A DNA stretch of 56,927 nucleotides from Legionella sp. km772 (GCF_003989735.1 NZ_RZGQ01000003.1:1-56927), one strand, 5' to 3'; shown: positions 37,006-49,268, counted from the stretch's first letter. Notes: generated by a model not told the origin, from the sequence alone. Translations and numbers: made by a program.

Positions 37006-37653
37006 ATGAATGAACAAATTATCCACATAATATTTTATATCTTTGCTTTAATTGCAATTGGTTCAGCACTAATGGTCATCAGCCAAAATAACCCCGTTCG
37101 ATGCGTGTTATTTTTAGTGCTCACCTTTTTTGCTAGTGCCGTGCTTTGGTTATTAGCAGAAGCCGAGTTTCTGTCGCTAATTTTAATTCTCGTTTATGTC
37201 GGCGCAGTTATGACCTTATTTTTATTTGTGGTCATGATGCTTAATATTGATGTTGAAAGTATGAAGGGCCATTTTATGCGCTACTTGCCCATAGGCTTAA
37301 TTTTAGTAGCGTTTTTAACCGGATTATTAATGGTGGCCGCACCATCTGAGCTATTTAAAGCTGCTAGCGGATCACAAAAGCCCTCTTCATCGAGCTCTGA
37401 GTTACTAGCGCAAGAAGGGGTAAGCACTGCAAAAGCTGCGCTTTCTAATACAGAATCTTTAGGCCTTGTTCTTTATACAGACTATTTATTAGCCTTCGAA
37501 ATCGCTGCAGTTATTTTATTAGTGGCAATTGTTTCTGCAATTACCTTGGCACACAGAGGCACCGCTCGCTCTAAACGGCAAGATGTTGTGAAGCAACTAT
37601 TAACTCGAAAAGAAGATCGGGTTCAATTAGTACAAATGCAATCAGAAAAATAA
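37006..37653 (+). CDS. nuoJ: NADH-quinone oxidoreductase subunit J
   Basis: A five-helix membrane subunit. The 215 residues contain the conserved [52 protein letters not shown] region (about 28-80), including the Tyr and Glu of the third helix, and a polar, Ser-rich loop at about 118-150 before the last helix and a basic tail. It is the most variable nuo subunit, and assignment here rests on that central region and gene order. Confidence 0.96.
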   Translation: MNEQIIHIIFYIFALIAIGSALMVISQNNPVRCVLFLVLTFFASAVLWLLAEAEFLSLILILVYVGAVMTLFLFVVMMLNIDVESMKGHFMRYLPIGLILVAFLTGLLMVAAPSELFKAASGSQKPSSSSSELLAQEGVSTAKAALSNTESLGLVLYTDYLLAFEIAAVILLVAIVSAITLAHRGTARSKRQDVVKQLLTRKEDRVQLVQMQSEK

Positions 37654-37672
37654 AACATTGGGGAATTCTTTT

Positions 37673-37978
37673 ATGATACCGGTTAATGATTATCTGATAT
37701 TAGGTGCGATCTTGTTCGGCTTAGGCTTGGTAGGCATTATGCTAAATCGCAAAAATATCATTTTATTGCTTGTTTGTGTTGAGTTAATGCTGCTTGCCGT
37801 TAACACAAACTTTATCGCTTTTTCTCGTTATTATCATGATGTTGGCGGACAAGTTTTTGTTTTTTTCATTCTGACGGTAGCTGCTGCTGAAGCTGCAATA
37901 GGATTAGCCATAGTCATGTTACTTTATAGAAATCGTGGCAACATTGATGTTGATAAAATGAATCATTTAAAAGGTTAG
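37673..37978 (+). CDS. nuoK: NADH-quinone oxidoreductase subunit K
   Basis: A three-helix membrane subunit of the antiporter-like arm, related to MrpC. From ATG 37673 it has 101 residues and starts [18 protein letters not shown], matching the usual NuoK start and length; GGGGAA lies seven bases upstream. A TTG at 37658 in the same frame would only add residues across this binding site. Conserved glutamates lie in [11 protein letters not shown] and [11 protein letters not shown]. Confidence 0.97.
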   Translation: MIPVNDYLILGAILFGLGLVGIMLNRKNIILLLVCVELMLLAVNTNFIAFSRYYHDVGGQVFVFFILTVAAAEAAIGLAIVMLLYRNRGNIDVDKMNHLKG

Positions 37979-37982
37979 AATC

Positions 37983-39956
37983 GTGAGTATACACCAACTA
38001 TGTTTAATAATTGTTTTAGCTCCGCTAATTGGCTCAATCATATCGGGATTCTTCCGTAATCAGATAGGGCGGGTAGGTGCACATACCGTTACTATCGCTT
38101 TGGTTTTTATATCCTTAATTTTATCGCTGTATGTTGGCTGCGGTATCCTTTCAGGCTCTATCCCAACAACTAATAATTTGATTTACCATTGGGCAACCGG
38201 TGGGGCCTTATTACCTTATGATTTCAGCCTGGGTTTTCTAATAGATCCTTTAACTGTAGTGATGCTAGTTGTGGTTACTTTCGTTTCTTTGCTTGTCCAT
38301 ATTTATAGCATCGGCTACATGGCAGAGGATGATGGCTATCAACGTTTTTTCAGTTACATTTCGCTGTTTACCTTTATGATGCTGATGTTAGTAACCTCTA
38401 ATAATTTTTTACAATTATTTTTTGGCTGGGAAGGTGTGGGCCTAGTTTCTTATTTACTCATCGGTTTCTGGTATCAGAAGGAATCTGCTATTGAAGGAAA
38501 TTTAAAAGCATTTTTAGTCAACCGGGTAGGTGATTTTGGTTTTATTTTGGGAATGGGTTTAGTTTTCGCTTATACCGGTAGTCTAGATTACAGCACGGTA
38601 TTTAAAAGTGCCAATTATCTCGCGAGCCAAAACATAGAGATTTTTAGTGGTCATTCTTGGTCGCTTATTACCGTTATCTGTATTCTATTATTTGTCGGTG
38701 CAATGGGTAAGTCAGCCCAAGTACCTCTTCATGTATGGCTGCCTGAGTCCATGGAGGGTCCGACCCCTATTTCTGCTTTAATCCATGCGGCTACCATGGT
38801 GACTGCTGGCGTCTTTATGGTCGCACGCATCTCCCCTTTAATGGAGTTATCAACCACAGCGCTAAGCTTTGTATTGGTTATTGGGGCAACAGGGGCCTTA
38901 TTTACTGGAATCCTAGCTTTAGTAATGAATGATATCAAGCGAGTTGTTGCATACTCTACCCTATCGCAATTAGGTTATATGATGGTAGCCATGGGGGCCT
39001 CAGCTTATAGTGCGGGGATCTTTCATTTATTGACACATGCTTGTTTCAAAGCCTTGTTGTTCTTAGGCGCAGGCTCGGTAATCATTGGCATGCACCATGA
39101 ACAAGATATGCGTAAAATGGGTGGCTTGTGGAACAAAATGCCCATTACCTATGTGACCTATGTCATTGGAAGTTTAGCGCTTTGTGCTTTCCCTCCTTTT
39201 GCTGGTTTTTATTCTAAAGACACGATTATCGAAGCGGCCCAGCTCAGCCAAATTCCAGGTGCTAGTTATGCCTATTTTTGTGTGGCTTTGGGGGCTATGG
39301 TAACCGCCTTATATACGTTTAGATCCTTATTTATGACCTTCCATGGTAAGCCACGGATGGATGAACATACTTTAAGCCATCTGCACGAATCACCCTGGGT
39401 GGTTTGGTTGCCCTTAGTCATCTTGGCTATTCCTTCCGTGATTATCGGCTACATACTTTATATGCCTATGTTATTTAATCAACCTAGCTTACTAAGTTCT
39501 TCCCTGTTTATTTTACCTGAACACAATGTATTAGCCGAACTAGCTCATGAAGTTAGCTCGCCGCTTAGCTCGGCACTTCACTCGGTAACTAGCTTGACCT
39601 TTTGGCTAACGGTAGCCGGTGCGCTCATTGCTTGGGTTTGCTATATTGCTGTTCCCGCAATCCCGACGATGTTAGCAAAACACCTTTCTTTCATTTATTC
39701 CGTTTTATTAAACAAATATGGCTTCGATCGTTTTAATGACCTTGTTTTTGTCAAGGGTTCTAAAATGATGGGATGCTTGTTTTATAAAGTCGGTGATCAG
39801 AAGTTGATTGATGGTTTGATAGTTAATGGCAGCGGTAAGTTAGTGCGATGGTTTTCCAGTAAAGGTCGTACAGTGCAAAGTGGCTATCTATATCATTATG
39901 CAACAGTCATGGTATTGGGATTATTCGGTTTCTTGTGTTGGTTGATACTGCGCTAA
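37983..39956 (+). CDS. nuoL: NADH-quinone oxidoreductase subunit L
   Basis: The distal antiporter-like subunit with the long lateral helix. The 657 residues contain LFFGWEGVGLVSYLLIGFWY (about 143-162, with the key Glu), the proton-channel segment GAMGKSAQVPLHVWLPESMEGPTPISALIHAATMVTAG (about 239-276), and a C-terminal region with the lateral helix. The start is GTG at 37983, four bases after nuoK. It is complete. Confidence 0.97.
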   Translation: MSIHQLCLIIVLAPLIGSIISGFFRNQIGRVGAHTVTIALVFISLILSLYVGCGILSGSIPTTNNLIYHWATGGALLPYDFSLGFLIDPLTVVMLVVVTFVSLLVHIYSIGYMAEDDGYQRFFSYISLFTFMMLMLVTSNNFLQLFFGWEGVGLVSYLLIGFWYQKESAIEGNLKAFLVNRVGDFGFILGMGLVFAYTGSLDYSTVFKSANYLASQNIEIFSGHSWSLITVICILLFVGAMGKSAQVPLHVWLPESMEGPTPISALIHAATMVTAGVFMVARISPLMELSTTALSFVLVIGATGALFTGILALVMNDIKRVVAYSTLSQLGYMMVAMGASAYSAGIFHLLTHACFKALLFLGAGSVIIGMHHEQDMRKMGGLWNKMPITYVTYVIGSLALCAFPPFAGFYSKDTIIEAAQLSQIPGASYAYFCVALGAMVTALYTFRSLFMTFHGKPRMDEHTLSHLHESPWVVWLPLVILAIPSVIIGYILYMPMLFNQPSLLSSSLFILPEHNVLAELAHEVSSPLSSALHSVTSLTFWLTVAGALIAWVCYIAVPAIPTMLAKHLSFIYSVLLNKYGFDRFNDLVFVKGSKMMGCLFYKVGDQKLIDGLIVNGSGKLVRWFSSKGRTVQSGYLYHYATVMVLGLFGFLCWLILR

Positions 39957-39971
39957 AGATAAGGTGAAAGT

Positions 39972-41477
39972 ATGCATCATTTGCTTAGTTTATTAATTTG
40001 GTTACCCATTCTTGGTGGCGTTTTTGTCCTTTTAACTGGGGATGAAAACAATCCCAATGTATCGCGTTACCTCTCATTATTTACAGTCGTCCTGAGTCTT
40101 GTACTCTGCATTCCTTTAGTGGCAGGCTTCGATGTAAATAGCTTTAATATGCAATATATTGAAGAAATAGCGTGGATGCCCTCGCTAGGGATTAACTACA
40201 CTATTGGTATCGATGGTTTGTCATTACTGCTCATTGCCTTGAGTATATTTACTAACCTGATAGTAATTCTTGCTACTTGGACGAGCATCAATAAAAAAGT
40301 TGCCCAATATCTTAGTGCATTTTTAATTATGCAGGGCTTATTAGTTGGCGTATTCTCGGCTATGGATGCTATTTTATTCTATATCTTCTGGGAAGCGACT
40401 CTAATACCAATGTACTTAATTATTGGGATCTGGGGTTCCGATAATCGCGTTTATGCAGCCATTAAGTTCTTCTTATACACCTTTTTAGGCTCGGTGCTGA
40501 TGTTGGCTAGCTTTTTATACATGGGCTATATCGCAGGTTCATTCAAAATTGAAACCTTTTACGCGATTAAATTAGGAATGACTGCACAAACCTTAATTTT
40601 TATCGCTTTTTTCTTAGGTTTTGCGATAAAGATACCCATGTTTCCAGTGCATACCTGGTTACCCGATGCCCATACCGAGGCGCCAGCCGGTGGTTCTGTG
40701 GTTCTGGCAGCTATTTTGCTAAAGCTAGGTGGTTACGGTTTTATTCGCTTTACCCTGCCTATCGTTCCTGATGCAAGTGCTAAATATGCAGGCTTAATGG
40801 TCGCGTTATCGTTAATTGCGGTAGTCTACATTGGTCTTGTCGCCATTGTGCAAAAGGATATGAAACGTCTTATTGCTTACTCGTCTATTTCACATATGGG
40901 TTTTGTAACCCTTGGATGTTTCGCCATATTTAGCATTGCTAATAAGACAGGTTTAAATAATGCTGGTCTCATTCTTGAGGGCGCCATTGTGGTAATGATT
41001 TCTCATGCCTTTGTCTCGAGCGCTATGTTCGCAGGAGTCGGCTATATTTACGAGCGGATGCATACTCGCTTACTCTCAGATTTTGGCGGCATCGTCAATA
41101 CTATGCCTATTTTTGCTTCATTTTTTATGTTGTTTGCGATGGCCAATGCTGGTTTACCTGGAACTTCTGGGTTTGTAGGCGAGTTTATGGTTATTTTAGG
41201 AAGTATCAAGGCTGGATTCTGGATTGCTTTTTGGGCTGCAACTACGTTGATTATCGGCGCTGCTTATACCCTTTGGATGTATAAGCGGGTTATATTTGGT
41301 GCTATAGCCAACCCCAAAGTAGCTGCGTTAAAAGATATTTCTGGTTTTGAATTGAGCGCTTATGTTTTACTGGCGTTGATGGTGATAGCGATGGGTGTTT
41401 ATCCTAAGCCTATGCTTGAGTATGTACATCAAACAGTAAGCCATACTTTAGCGCTTGCTGATAAGTCCAAATTGTAA
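39972..41477 (+). CDS. nuoM: NADH-quinone oxidoreductase subunit M
   Basis: The middle antiporter-like subunit. The 501 residues have FYIFWEATLIPMYLIIGIWG (about 136-155; the key Glu), KIPMFPVHTWLPDAHTEAPAGGSVVLAAILLKLGGYG (about 221-257) with the proton-path Lys/His, and 14 helices. It follows nuoL by 15 bases and has a weak AAGGTGAAAG binding site. Confidence 0.97.
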   Translation: MHHLLSLLIWLPILGGVFVLLTGDENNPNVSRYLSLFTVVLSLVLCIPLVAGFDVNSFNMQYIEEIAWMPSLGINYTIGIDGLSLLLIALSIFTNLIVILATWTSINKKVAQYLSAFLIMQGLLVGVFSAMDAILFYIFWEATLIPMYLIIGIWGSDNRVYAAIKFFLYTFLGSVLMLASFLYMGYIAGSFKIETFYAIKLGMTAQTLIFIAFFLGFAIKIPMFPVHTWLPDAHTEAPAGGSVVLAAILLKLGGYGFIRFTLPIVPDASAKYAGLMVALSLIAVVYIGLVAIVQKDMKRLIAYSSISHMGFVTLGCFAIFSIANKTGLNNAGLILEGAIVVMISHAFVSSAMFAGVGYIYERMHTRLLSDFGGIVNTMPIFASFFMLFAMANAGLPGTSGFVGEFMVILGSIKAGFWIAFWAATTLIIGAAYTLWMYKRVIFGAIANPKVAALKDISGFELSAYVLLALMVIAMGVYPKPMLEYVHQTVSHTLALADKSKL

Positions 41478-41496
41478 CATTGCAAGGTAATCAAAA

Positions 41497-42936
41497 ATGA
41501 TCGCATTATTAGATAATATACATGTAGCACTTCCAGAAATGATTGTGCTTGCCACCGCATGCCTTGCATTGCTTGCGGATCTATTTTTACGCCAGCGCTT
41601 TAAGTCAATTGCTTATACAGTAGCCTGTATAGGGCTATTATTGGCTTTGGGTGTCAGTAGCTTATATTTAGGTGATTTTAAAGTTCTTATTTTAAATGGT
41701 CTGTTCATTAGTGATGATGCTGGGCATTTAATGAAAATCTTCATTTATCTAACAGTCTTCTTAAGTTTTGTGTATGCGCAACATTACATCGATGAACGTA
41801 AAATGCCCAGTGGCGATTATTATGTTTTAGGCTTGTTCGCAACCTTGGGAATGATGGTTTTGGTTGCCTCCCATTCACTACTAACTATCTACCTTGGTTT
41901 AGAATTAATGTCATTACCACTTTATGCAATGACAGCCATAAGACGGACGAATAGTGATGCATCAGAAGCAGCCATCAAATACTTCGTGATGGGGGCTATT
42001 GCTTCTGGTATGTTGCTGTATGGGATTTCTTTAATCTATGGGGCAACAGGGAAACTCGATTTATTAGAAGTTGCTAACGCAATCAATGCTAATTGGCAGC
42101 AGCAAAGCAACTTACTGGCTTTTGCTCTAGTATTTATTTTCGCTGGTGTAGGATTTAAATTGGCCGCCGTTCCTTTCCATATGTGGGCGCCCGATGTTTA
42201 TCAAGGAGCGCCAAGCTCAGTAAGTTTATTTATAAGTACGGCCCCTAAAATTGCAGCACTGGGCATGGCCTTCAGGCTACTCACCATCGGTTTTATCGAC
42301 CTTAGCGCGCAATGGCAACAAATACTTTTGGTGATGTCTATATTATCAACTGGTTTAGGAAATCTTTTTGCCGTTGTACAAACCAATATCAAACGCTTAT
42401 TTGCTTATTCAGCCATAGCCCATATTGGTTATTCATTATTTGGTATTTTAAGTGCATCAGCAGCCGGTTATTCTGCTGCACTCTATTATATTGTGGTTTA
42501 TGCGCTGATGTCAGCGGCCGCGTTCGGCTTAATTGTTTTAATGTCGTCACAAGGTATGGAAATTGAATCTATTGATGATCTAAAGGGGCTTAATAAAAGA
42601 AGTCCATGGTTAGCATTTATGATGCTTATCGTGATGTTCTCAATGGCTGGGGTTCCTCCAACCGTGGGCTTTTTTACTAAATTACTGGTTTTAAAAGCTT
42701 TGGTAGATGTACAGCTAACTTGGGTAGCTATTTTAGGCCTCGTCTTTACCGTGATCGGCGCTTATTATTACCTACGAATTGTCAAAGTGATGTATTTTGA
42801 TCAACCTATGAGTAGTGAGCCTATTGTAATTAGTAAAGCCAATAGCCTGGTGTACTCTGTAAATTGTTTGGCTTTATTGTTTCTTGGTATATTCCCAAGT
42901 GCCTTAATTTCTTTATGTATGAATGCATTTGCATAA
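41497..42936 (+). CDS. nuoN: NADH-quinone oxidoreductase subunit N
   Basis: The third antiporter-like subunit, closest to the quinone site. The 479 residues include [16 protein letters not shown] (about 130-145), [36 protein letters not shown] (about 224-259) and the late Lys-containing [16 protein letters not shown]. It closes the 14-gene operon (nuoA to nuoN), which runs 14.5 kb with gaps no longer than 57 bases. Confidence 0.97.
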   Translation: MIALLDNIHVALPEMIVLATACLALLADLFLRQRFKSIAYTVACIGLLLALGVSSLYLGDFKVLILNGLFISDDAGHLMKIFIYLTVFLSFVYAQHYIDERKMPSGDYYVLGLFATLGMMVLVASHSLLTIYLGLELMSLPLYAMTAIRRTNSDASEAAIKYFVMGAIASGMLLYGISLIYGATGKLDLLEVANAINANWQQQSNLLAFALVFIFAGVGFKLAAVPFHMWAPDVYQGAPSSVSLFISTAPKIAALGMAFRLLTIGFIDLSAQWQQILLVMSILSTGLGNLFAVVQTNIKRLFAYSAIAHIGYSLFGILSASAAGYSAALYYIVVYALMSAAAFGLIVLMSSQGMEIESIDDLKGLNKRSPWLAFMMLIVMFSMAGVPPTVGFFTKLLVLKALVDVQLTWVAILGLVFTVIGAYYYLRIVKVMYFDQPMSSEPIVISKANSLVYSVNCLALLFLGIFPSALISLCMNAFA

Positions 42937-42963
42937 TTTATTCATAAACTTTAAGAAAGGGCT

Positions 42964-42991
42964 TGCTATAGTTAAGAACTCTCAGTATAAT
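42964..42991 (+). promoter_or_regulatory. Sigma-70 promoter for initiator tRNA/rimP-nusA-infB operon
   Basis: TTGCTA (42964-42969), a 16-base spacer, then a perfect TATAAT (42986-42991). Transcription would begin a few bases before the mature tRNA at 43005. No other promoter of this quality lies before nusA, so it probably serves the whole operon, as the metY promoter does in E. coli. Confidence 0.75.
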
Positions 42992-43004
42992 TGCTTTCAG
43001 TTGA

Positions 43005-43081
<77 letters not shown>

Positions 43082-43090
43082 CCTATTTAG

Positions 43091-43112
43091 AACCCCATTT
43101 ATGGGGTTTTTT
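43091..43112 (+). terminator. Rho-independent terminator after initiator tRNA
   Basis: AACCCCA/TGGGGTT (43091-43097 with 43102-43108) is a GC-rich stem with a TTTA loop and runs into six T (43107-43112). It lies ten bases after the tRNA and should stop most transcripts, leaving readthrough to feed rimP and onward. Confidence 0.8.
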
Positions 43113-43195
43113 ATTATGTTTAATAGCGCATTACTCGAATCTACATCATTCAACGGTGTGGCCGGGTTCGCCCTTTTTTTTATTTGTTAATATAT

Positions 43196-43639
43196 ATGAT
43201 ACGAGATGAATTAGTACAGTTGCTGTCACCTACTATTAACAATATGGGATATGAGCTTTGGGGTTGTGAATTTCTTTCTCAAGGGAAACATTCTTTATTA
43301 AGAATCTATATAGATAAGGAAGATGGTATCGGAATAGAAGATTGCCAAGCAGTGAGCAGAGAAGTTAGTGCCTTGCTTGATGTAGAAGATCCAATCCCTG
43401 GTAATTACAGCTTAGAAGTATCTTCTCCTGGTATACCTAGACCTTTATTTAATAGTGAGCAGTATCAGCGTTATATTGGGCAGGAAGCACAAATTAAAAC
43501 GTTTAAGCCTGTGAATGGTAAACGCAAGTTGTTAGGTATTATTGTCTCTGCAACCGAGAGTTCAGTAGTGCTGGATATAAACAATGAACATCAAGAACTG
43601 CTTTATTCAAATATTGTGAAAGCAAGTTTGACAGTCTAG
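43196..43639 (+). CDS. rimP: Ribosome maturation factor RimP
   Basis: It assists 30S subunit maturation. From the ATG at 43196 the protein has 147 residues and starts [26 protein letters not shown], in line with the family; a TTG at 43184 would add four residues. Recognisable parts are [33 protein letters not shown] (about 35-67) and [14 protein letters not shown] (about 72-85). No clear ribosome binding site is seen before either start. It opens the rimP-nusA-infB-rbfA-truB order. Confidence 0.95.
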   Translation: MIRDELVQLLSPTINNMGYELWGCEFLSQGKHSLLRIYIDKEDGIGIEDCQAVSREVSALLDVEDPIPGNYSLEVSSPGIPRPLFNSEQYQRYIGQEAQIKTFKPVNGKRKLLGIIVSATESSVVLDINNEHQELLYSNIVKASLTV

Positions 43640-43650
43640 AGAGGCGAACA

Positions 43651-45129
43651 ATGAGCAAAGAATTGTTATTAGTTGCTGAGGCATTATCAAACGAAAGAGG
43701 TGTTAGTAAGGACGTAATTTTACTAGCCATTCAGGCCGCATTGGAGTCTGCTACTCGTAAAATGTTTAGTTTGGATGTAGGCATACGGATTAAATTAGAT
43801 CCACGCACAGGCGAATATGAAACATTTAGATATTGGGATGTCGTTGATGAGGATGAGCTAGAATTTCCTGATCGTCAATTAACTCTTGAACAAGCCCAAG
43901 AACGCAATCCTAAAATTTCCCTACACGAGCGAATTGAAGAGTCCATTCCTTCTATTGAGTTTGGCCGTATTGAAGCACAAACCGCTCGCCAAGTAATTAT
44001 GCAAAAAGTAAGGGAAGCTGAGCGTGATTTAGTTATTGATCAATTCCGCAGTAAATTAGGCCAACTTATTTATGGTACGGTGAAAAAGGTAACTCGTGAT
44101 AACATCATTATCGATTTAGGTGGCAAAGCTGAAGCATTTTTACCACGGTCCGAAATGTTGCCTCATGAAATGTTTCGTCCTAATGATCGAGTGAGGGCTT
44201 ATTTATATGACATTACCCCTCAGTCACGTGGACCGCAATTATTTGTAAGCCGTACCCGTAATGAAATGCTAATCGAATTGTTTAGAATCGAAGTGCCTGA
44301 GATTGGCGAAAATATAATTGATATCAAAGCTGCTGCTCGTGATCCAGGAAACCGCGCTAAGATTGCGGTTAAAACCAATGATGGCCGTATTGATCCAATT
44401 GGTGCTTGTGTTGGAATGCGAGGCGCCCGGGTTCAAGCTGTTTCTAGTGAGTTGGGTGGCGAGCGTGTTGATATCGTCCTATGGGATGATAATCCTGCTC
44501 AATTAGTTATTAACGCGATGGCACCAGCCGATATTTCTTCTATCGTTGTCGATGAAGATACCCATACGATGGACTTGGCGGTCGAAAAAGAACAATTATC
44601 GCAAGCAATTGGCCGGAACGGGCAAAATGTTCGACTAGCTAGCCAACTTACTGGTTGGACATTAAATGTAATGACTACTGATGAATTTGAAAATAAAAAT
44701 CAGGAAGAGTCGAGCAAAATCATCAAATTATTTACAACTGCGCTTGAAATAGATGAAGAGATCGCTAATTTATTAGTAGCTCATGGTTTTTCTTCTTTAG
44801 AAGAAATCGCCTATGTTCCAAAAGATGAATTGTTAGCGATTGAAGAATTTGATGAAGAAATCATTGAAGAACTACGCAATAGAGCGAATGACACCTTATT
44901 GACTATGGCTTTATCCTCAGGAAAAGGATTGTCTGGTTCTCCCGATGATTCATTATTGATGATGGATGGCATGACCGAAGATTTAGCCAATAAATTGGCA
45001 AACAAGGGCATTAGCACCATGGAAGATTTAGCAGAATTATCAGTAGACGACTTACTAGAAATTGATGGTCTTAGCGAAGAGAAGGCTGGCGCTTTAATTA
45101 TGAAAGCTCGCGAACCTTGGTTTTTATAA
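43651..45129 (+). CDS. nusA: Transcription termination/antitermination protein NusA
   Basis: It binds RNA polymerase and modulates pausing, termination and antitermination. The 492-residue protein has the N-terminal polymerase-binding domain (1-130), an S1 domain (about 133-200, [28 protein letters not shown]), two KH domains (about 230-345, with [12 protein letters not shown] and [13 protein letters not shown]), and two acidic helix-hairpin repeats (about 365-425 and 440-492), the long form found in E. coli. GAGGCGA precedes the ATG, and it starts 11 bases after rimP. Confidence 0.97.
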   Translation: MSKELLLVAEALSNERGVSKDVILLAIQAALESATRKMFSLDVGIRIKLDPRTGEYETFRYWDVVDEDELEFPDRQLTLEQAQERNPKISLHERIEESIPSIEFGRIEAQTARQVIMQKVREAERDLVIDQFRSKLGQLIYGTVKKVTRDNIIIDLGGKAEAFLPRSEMLPHEMFRPNDRVRAYLYDITPQSRGPQLFVSRTRNEMLIELFRIEVPEIGENIIDIKAAARDPGNRAKIAVKTNDGRIDPIGACVGMRGARVQAVSSELGGERVDIVLWDDNPAQLVINAMAPADISSIVVDEDTHTMDLAVEKEQLSQAIGRNGQNVRLASQLTGWTLNVMTTDEFENKNQEESSKIIKLFTTALEIDEEIANLLVAHGFSSLEEIAYVPKDELLAIEEFDEEIIEELRNRANDTLLTMALSSGKGLSGSPDDSLLMMDGMTEDLANKLANKGISTMEDLAELSVDDLLEIDGLSEEKAGALIMKAREPWFL

Positions 45130-45212
45130 AGATTAATTAACAAGCATACAATCTGGTGAGAGTAGTAATAGAATCAATGAAGCTTATCCAGTAGCTTAGA
45201 GGGGATAAAAAT

Positions 45213-47825
45213 ATGGCGGATGTGACGGTGAAACAATTAGCTCAAGTCGTTGGTATCCCGGTTGAGCGCTTATTAAACCAGTTGCAGGAAGCAGGATTAT
45301 CTTTCACTGATGATCACCAGACTGTAAATGAAGATCAAAAGCGTATTTTGCTTAATTATTTGAAAGGCAGCTCTGCAAAAGATGTGCGTGTGACGCCTGA
45401 ACGAATTACTTTACGTAAAAAAAGTATGTCTCAAGTAACAGTAGGACATGATAGTCATAGTGGTAAAACGGTAAACATTGAAGTGCGGAAGAAAAAGACT
45501 TTTGTCAAACGAAGTTCTATTCCTGAGCAACCTGAAGTAGAAGAATTGCCTGTAGAAGAAACGGTGGTCGATGTGGTAAATGAACAGCTAGAGCCTGTTC
45601 TTACTCATGAGGAGCCGAGCGCTAATGAGCAGTTGCACAGTGATGAGACCGTTCAGACAGCAACGGAAATTGAAGCGGCTCAACCTGAGACCTTGGCTGA
45701 TACCTCCTCAGTAGAATCCTCTGAAAATCCTACCTTAGAGAGTATTGAATCTACTGCAACAATTCCGACTGATACTCCAGTAGAAGCTACCCCTGAAGCA
45801 GGCCATAAAACGCATAAAGAAGAAAAACACGAAAAACCAGCTAAAAAGAAACATCCTGAAATGACTAATAATGATTCGGAATCTTCTGATTTTAAGAAGG
45901 TTAAGAAAAAGCCTAAATACCAAAATTTCGAACGCGAGGAAGAGGATCAAGAAAGTCATCATCGGGGTGGACGAAATAAATTTAAAAAACGTAAAGGTCA
46001 AGAAAAATCGGATAGATATCGCGAGGCTGAGGAAAGTCTTACTCATGGCTTTGCTCTACCTACTGCCCCTGTGGTTCGTGAAGTCCTTATACCTGAAACC
46101 ATTACGGTTGCTGACCTAGCAAAACGGATGTCGGTTAAAGCGGCAGAAGTAATTAAAGTGATGATGTCCTTAGGCGCTATGGCCACTATTAACCAAGTCA
46201 TTGATCAAGAAACTGCGGTTATTGTTGTGGAAGAGATGGGCCATAAAGCGGCTATGTTAAAAGAAGATGCGATAGAAGCAGGTTTAGGTGAATCTATTTC
46301 TCATGGTACGAATACGGAGTCAAGAGCTCCGGTGGTAACCATTATGGGGCACGTGGATCACGGGAAAACCTCTTTACTCGACTACATTCGCCGTACTAAG
46401 GTAGCTGCAGGCGAAGCAGGTGGTATTACCCAGCATATTGGTGCTTATCACGTGAGTACCCCGAAAGGTGACATTACCTTCCTAGATACGCCAGGCCACG
46501 CTGCCTTTACTGCGATGAGAGCTCGTGGGGCGCAAGCTACTGACATCGTTGTGCTTATCGTAGCTGCTGATGATGGTGTGAAACCGCAAACCATAGAAGC
46601 AATTCAACATGCTAAAGCGGCAAAAGTCCCTATTATTGTAGCCATCAATAAAATGGATAAACACGATGCTGATCCTGAGCGGGTAATGAATGAGTTATCT
46701 AATTTTGAAGTCATCCCGGAAGCTTGGGGTGGAGATACTATGTTTGCCCATATTTCCGCTAAATCAGGTTTGGGGATTGATGAGCTTCTCGATGCTATTT
46801 TATTACAATCTGAAGTTTTAGAATTGACAGCTCCGACTGACGGTTCAGCTAAAGGGGTGGTCATTGAGTCGCGCTTAGACAAAGGACGCGGTCCTGTTGC
46901 CACAGTATTGGTACAAAGTGGTACTTTAAGAAAAGGTGACATCCTCTTAGCTGGCTTACAATATGGTAGGGTCAGAGCTTTGGTAGGCGATAATGGGGAT
47001 CTAGTTGAGAGTGCTGGCCCCTCTATCCCAGTGGAAATTTTAGGTTTATCTGCTATTCCTCATGCGGGCGACGAGGCCATTGTAGTGCCGGATGAAAAGA
47101 AAGCGCGGGAAGTAGCTTTATTTCGACAAGGTAAATTCCGCGATGTTAAGCTAGCTCGTCGTCAGAAATCATCCATCGAAGGCATCATGGAGAATATGAC
47201 CGCTGCAGAATCAAAGATCTTAAACATTGTCTTGAAAGCGGATGTGCAGGGTTCTTTAGAAGCTATCTCTGATGCGCTGATTAAATTATCGAATGACGAA
47301 GTAACGGTACAAGTCATTGCTAATGGCGTAGGTGGAATAACCGAGTCAGATGTCCATTTAGCAATTGCTTCTAATGCAGTTCTAATCGGATTTAATGTGC
47401 GCGCCGATGGTGGTGCTAAGAAATTAGCTGAGCAAGAATCAGTAGCCTTGCATTATTTTAGCGTAATTTACGACATAGTTGACCAAATAAAAGGTGCTCT
47501 AACCGGGATGTTGGCTCCTCAGTTTAAAGAGGAAATCATCGGTACGGCTGAAGTACGTGATGTATTTAAGTCACCTAAAATTGGCGCTATTGCTGGCTGT
47601 ATGGTTGTTGAGGGTATAATTAAACGTAATAACCCCATCCGTGTTTTACGCGCTAATGTGGTGATTTATGAAGGTACTTTAGAATCATTACGTCGTTTTA
47701 AAGATGATGTTGTTGAAGTACGTCAAGGTTTTGAATGTGGTATTGGGGTGAAAAACTACAATGATGTGAAACCTGGCGACTTGATTGAAGTATATGAAAC
47801 TATAGAAATTAAGCGTGATTTATAA
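45213..47825 (+). CDS. infB: Translation initiation factor IF-2
   Basis: The GTPase that brings initiator tRNA to the 30S subunit. The 870-residue protein has an IF2 N-terminal domain (1-50), a long Glu/Lys-rich linker (about 90-285), a second N-terminal domain (about 290-345), then the G domain with G1 GHVDHGKT (379-386), G3 DTPGH (425-429) and G4 NKMD (479-482), and C-terminal barrel domains. Internal starts for a shorter IF2 form cannot be judged by eye. It is 83 bases after nusA. Confidence 0.97.
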   Translation: MADVTVKQLAQVVGIPVERLLNQLQEAGLSFTDDHQTVNEDQKRILLNYLKGSSAKDVRVTPERITLRKKSMSQVTVGHDSHSGKTVNIEVRKKKTFVKRSSIPEQPEVEELPVEETVVDVVNEQLEPVLTHEEPSANEQLHSDETVQTATEIEAAQPETLADTSSVESSENPTLESIESTATIPTDTPVEATPEAGHKTHKEEKHEKPAKKKHPEMTNNDSESSDFKKVKKKPKYQNFEREEEDQESHHRGGRNKFKKRKGQEKSDRYREAEESLTHGFALPTAPVVREVLIPETITVADLAKRMSVKAAEVIKVMMSLGAMATINQVIDQETAVIVVEEMGHKAAMLKEDAIEAGLGESISHGTNTESRAPVVTIMGHVDHGKTSLLDYIRRTKVAAGEAGGITQHIGAYHVSTPKGDITFLDTPGHAAFTAMRARGAQATDIVVLIVAADDGVKPQTIEAIQHAKAAKVPIIVAINKMDKHDADPERVMNELSNFEVIPEAWGGDTMFAHISAKSGLGIDELLDAILLQSEVLELTAPTDGSAKGVVIESRLDKGRGPVATVLVQSGTLRKGDILLAGLQYGRVRALVGDNGDLVESAGPSIPVEILGLSAIPHAGDEAIVVPDEKKAREVALFRQGKFRDVKLARRQKSSIEGIMENMTAAESKILNIVLKADVQGSLEAISDALIKLSNDEVTVQVIANGVGGITESDVHLAIASNAVLIGFNVRADGGAKKLAEQESVALHYFSVIYDIVDQIKGALTGMLAPQFKEEIIGTAEVRDVFKSPKIGAIAGCMVVEGIIKRNNPIRVLRANVVIYEGTLESLRRFKDDVVEVRQGFECGIGVKNYNDVKPGDLIEVYETIEIKRDL

Positions 47826-48200
47826 ATGAGTAATTTTAAAAGAACGGATCGAGTTGCGGAAATGATCCAGCGCAAATTAGCACAAATTATTCCGCAAGAA
47901 GTAAAAGATCCACGCCTAAAGGGCATTATTACTATTTCAGCAGTAAAAGTTGCTGCTGATTTAGGCCATGCAAAAGTCTATTTTACGGTTTTTAATGATG
48001 ATAAAACGCTGGCTGCAACTATTTTGAATGCAGCTGCAGGTTATCTTCGTAGTGCTTTAGCGCGTAGTATTACCTTACGCACAGTTCCCCAACTACATTT
48101 TGTTTATGATGAATCAATCGAATACGGTGAGCGCTTAAGTCGATTAATTGATAAAGCAAATGACATAAACCCTGACGATAATGCCAATAGCGGAACCTAA
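47826..48200 (+). CDS. rbfA: 30S ribosome-binding factor RbfA
   Basis: A cold-shock-related assembly factor that binds the 30S subunit near helix 1 of 16S rRNA. The 124 residues show the KH-like pattern [37 protein letters not shown], then HAKVYFTVF and an [23 protein letters not shown]-terminal part. It follows infB directly, with no gap, and overlaps truB by 20 bases. Confidence 0.96.
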   Translation: MSNFKRTDRVAEMIQRKLAQIIPQEVKDPRLKGIITISAVKVAADLGHAKVYFTVFNDDKTLAATILNAAAGYLRSALARSITLRTVPQLHFVYDESIEYGERLSRLIDKANDINPDDNANSGT

Positions 48201-49089
48201 AAAACCAATAAACGGGATTTTGTTATTAAATAAACCGCAAGGAATCACATCGAATAAGGCCCTGCAAAAAGCTAAAGGCTTATATCAAGCCAAAAAAGCG
48301 GGTCATACTGGCAGCCTTGACCCTTTGGCGACGGGTATGCTCCCTATTTGTTTCGGTGAAGCGACTAAAATTTGCCAATATTTTTTAGATGCAGACAAAT
48401 GTTACCAAACCACCGGAATTTTAGGGGTGAAAACTAATACCTCTGATTCGACCGGTGAAATTACTCATCAAGTAGATGAGTTTACTATTAGTTCGGCAGA
48501 ACTTAATCTTGTTTTGGATAAGTATAAAGGAGACATAGAGCAGGTGCCATCAATGTTTTCTGCTTTAAAACATAAGGGGCGGCCACTTTATCACTATGCC
48601 CGTAATGGCCAAGAAATTCAACGGCCCGCCCGTAAAATATCAATAAGTGAATTAAGCTTAGAGCAATTCGATGGAGTACATTTTGATTTAATGGTACTTT
48701 GCAGTAAAGGGACTTACATTCGTAATCTCGTAGAGGATATTGGAGAGAGCTTAAATGTAGGCGCCCATGTAAGTCGTTTGCACCGGGTTTATACCTCAGG
48801 CTTCGAAAACAAGCCGATGTATTCTTTAGAAGAGTTAGCTGAGCTGTCAGAGGGACAACGGCTAGAGTGTTTAATCCCGATGGATACGGCGATTGATTAT
48901 TTTCCTAGTCTCGTTCTCGCAGATGAAGAGGTGTTGGTTTTGCGTCAAGGTCGAATACTTAGTGCGCATTTACCCCCTCAGAATAATGTTGAACAGCTGC
49001 GTTTATATGATAAAACCAAACAATTCATCGGTTTGGGCGATAGGCTAGAGAATGGTGATATTAAAGTTAAACGTTTACTATCGTTTTAA
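48181..49089 (+). CDS. truB: tRNA pseudouridine(55) synthase TruB
   Basis: It makes pseudouridine 55 in the T loop of tRNA. The 302-residue protein starts with [18 protein letters not shown], has the catalytic Asp47 in [16 protein letters not shown], the [10 protein letters not shown] pattern, [19 protein letters not shown] and [15 protein letters not shown], and a short C-terminal PUA-like part. It starts inside rbfA. The E. coli order rbfA-truB-rpsO-pnp is kept. Confidence 0.96.
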   Translation: MPIAEPKKPINGILLLNKPQGITSNKALQKAKGLYQAKKAGHTGSLDPLATGMLPICFGEATKICQYFLDADKCYQTTGILGVKTNTSDSTGEITHQVDEFTISSAELNLVLDKYKGDIEQVPSMFSALKHKGRPLYHYARNGQEIQRPARKISISELSLEQFDGVHFDLMVLCSKGTYIRNLVEDIGESLNVGAHVSRLHRVYTSGFENKPMYSLEELAELSEGQRLECLIPMDTAIDYFPSLVLADEEVLVLRQGRILSAHLPPQNNVEQLRLYDKTKQFIGLGDRLENGDIKVKRLLSF

Positions 49090-49268
49090 CGCCAATTGTA
49101 GCTTTCGGAGTGTTTAATCTAAAAATAACAATGGGGCTTTATCTAATTTTTGTAAGAAAGTATACTGATTAACCAGCAAAATAGACGGGACAGACCACCA
49201 AGATCAAGCGCTTAATAACGAATTTTGGGAAAAATATCAATTTTTTTACAGAAATTATTTTCCAGCTC

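Noticed and set aside
45735-46119. Overlapping frames in both directions in the infB linker
   Set aside because: They come from the low-complexity Glu/Lys-rich linker codons; infB itself is intact.
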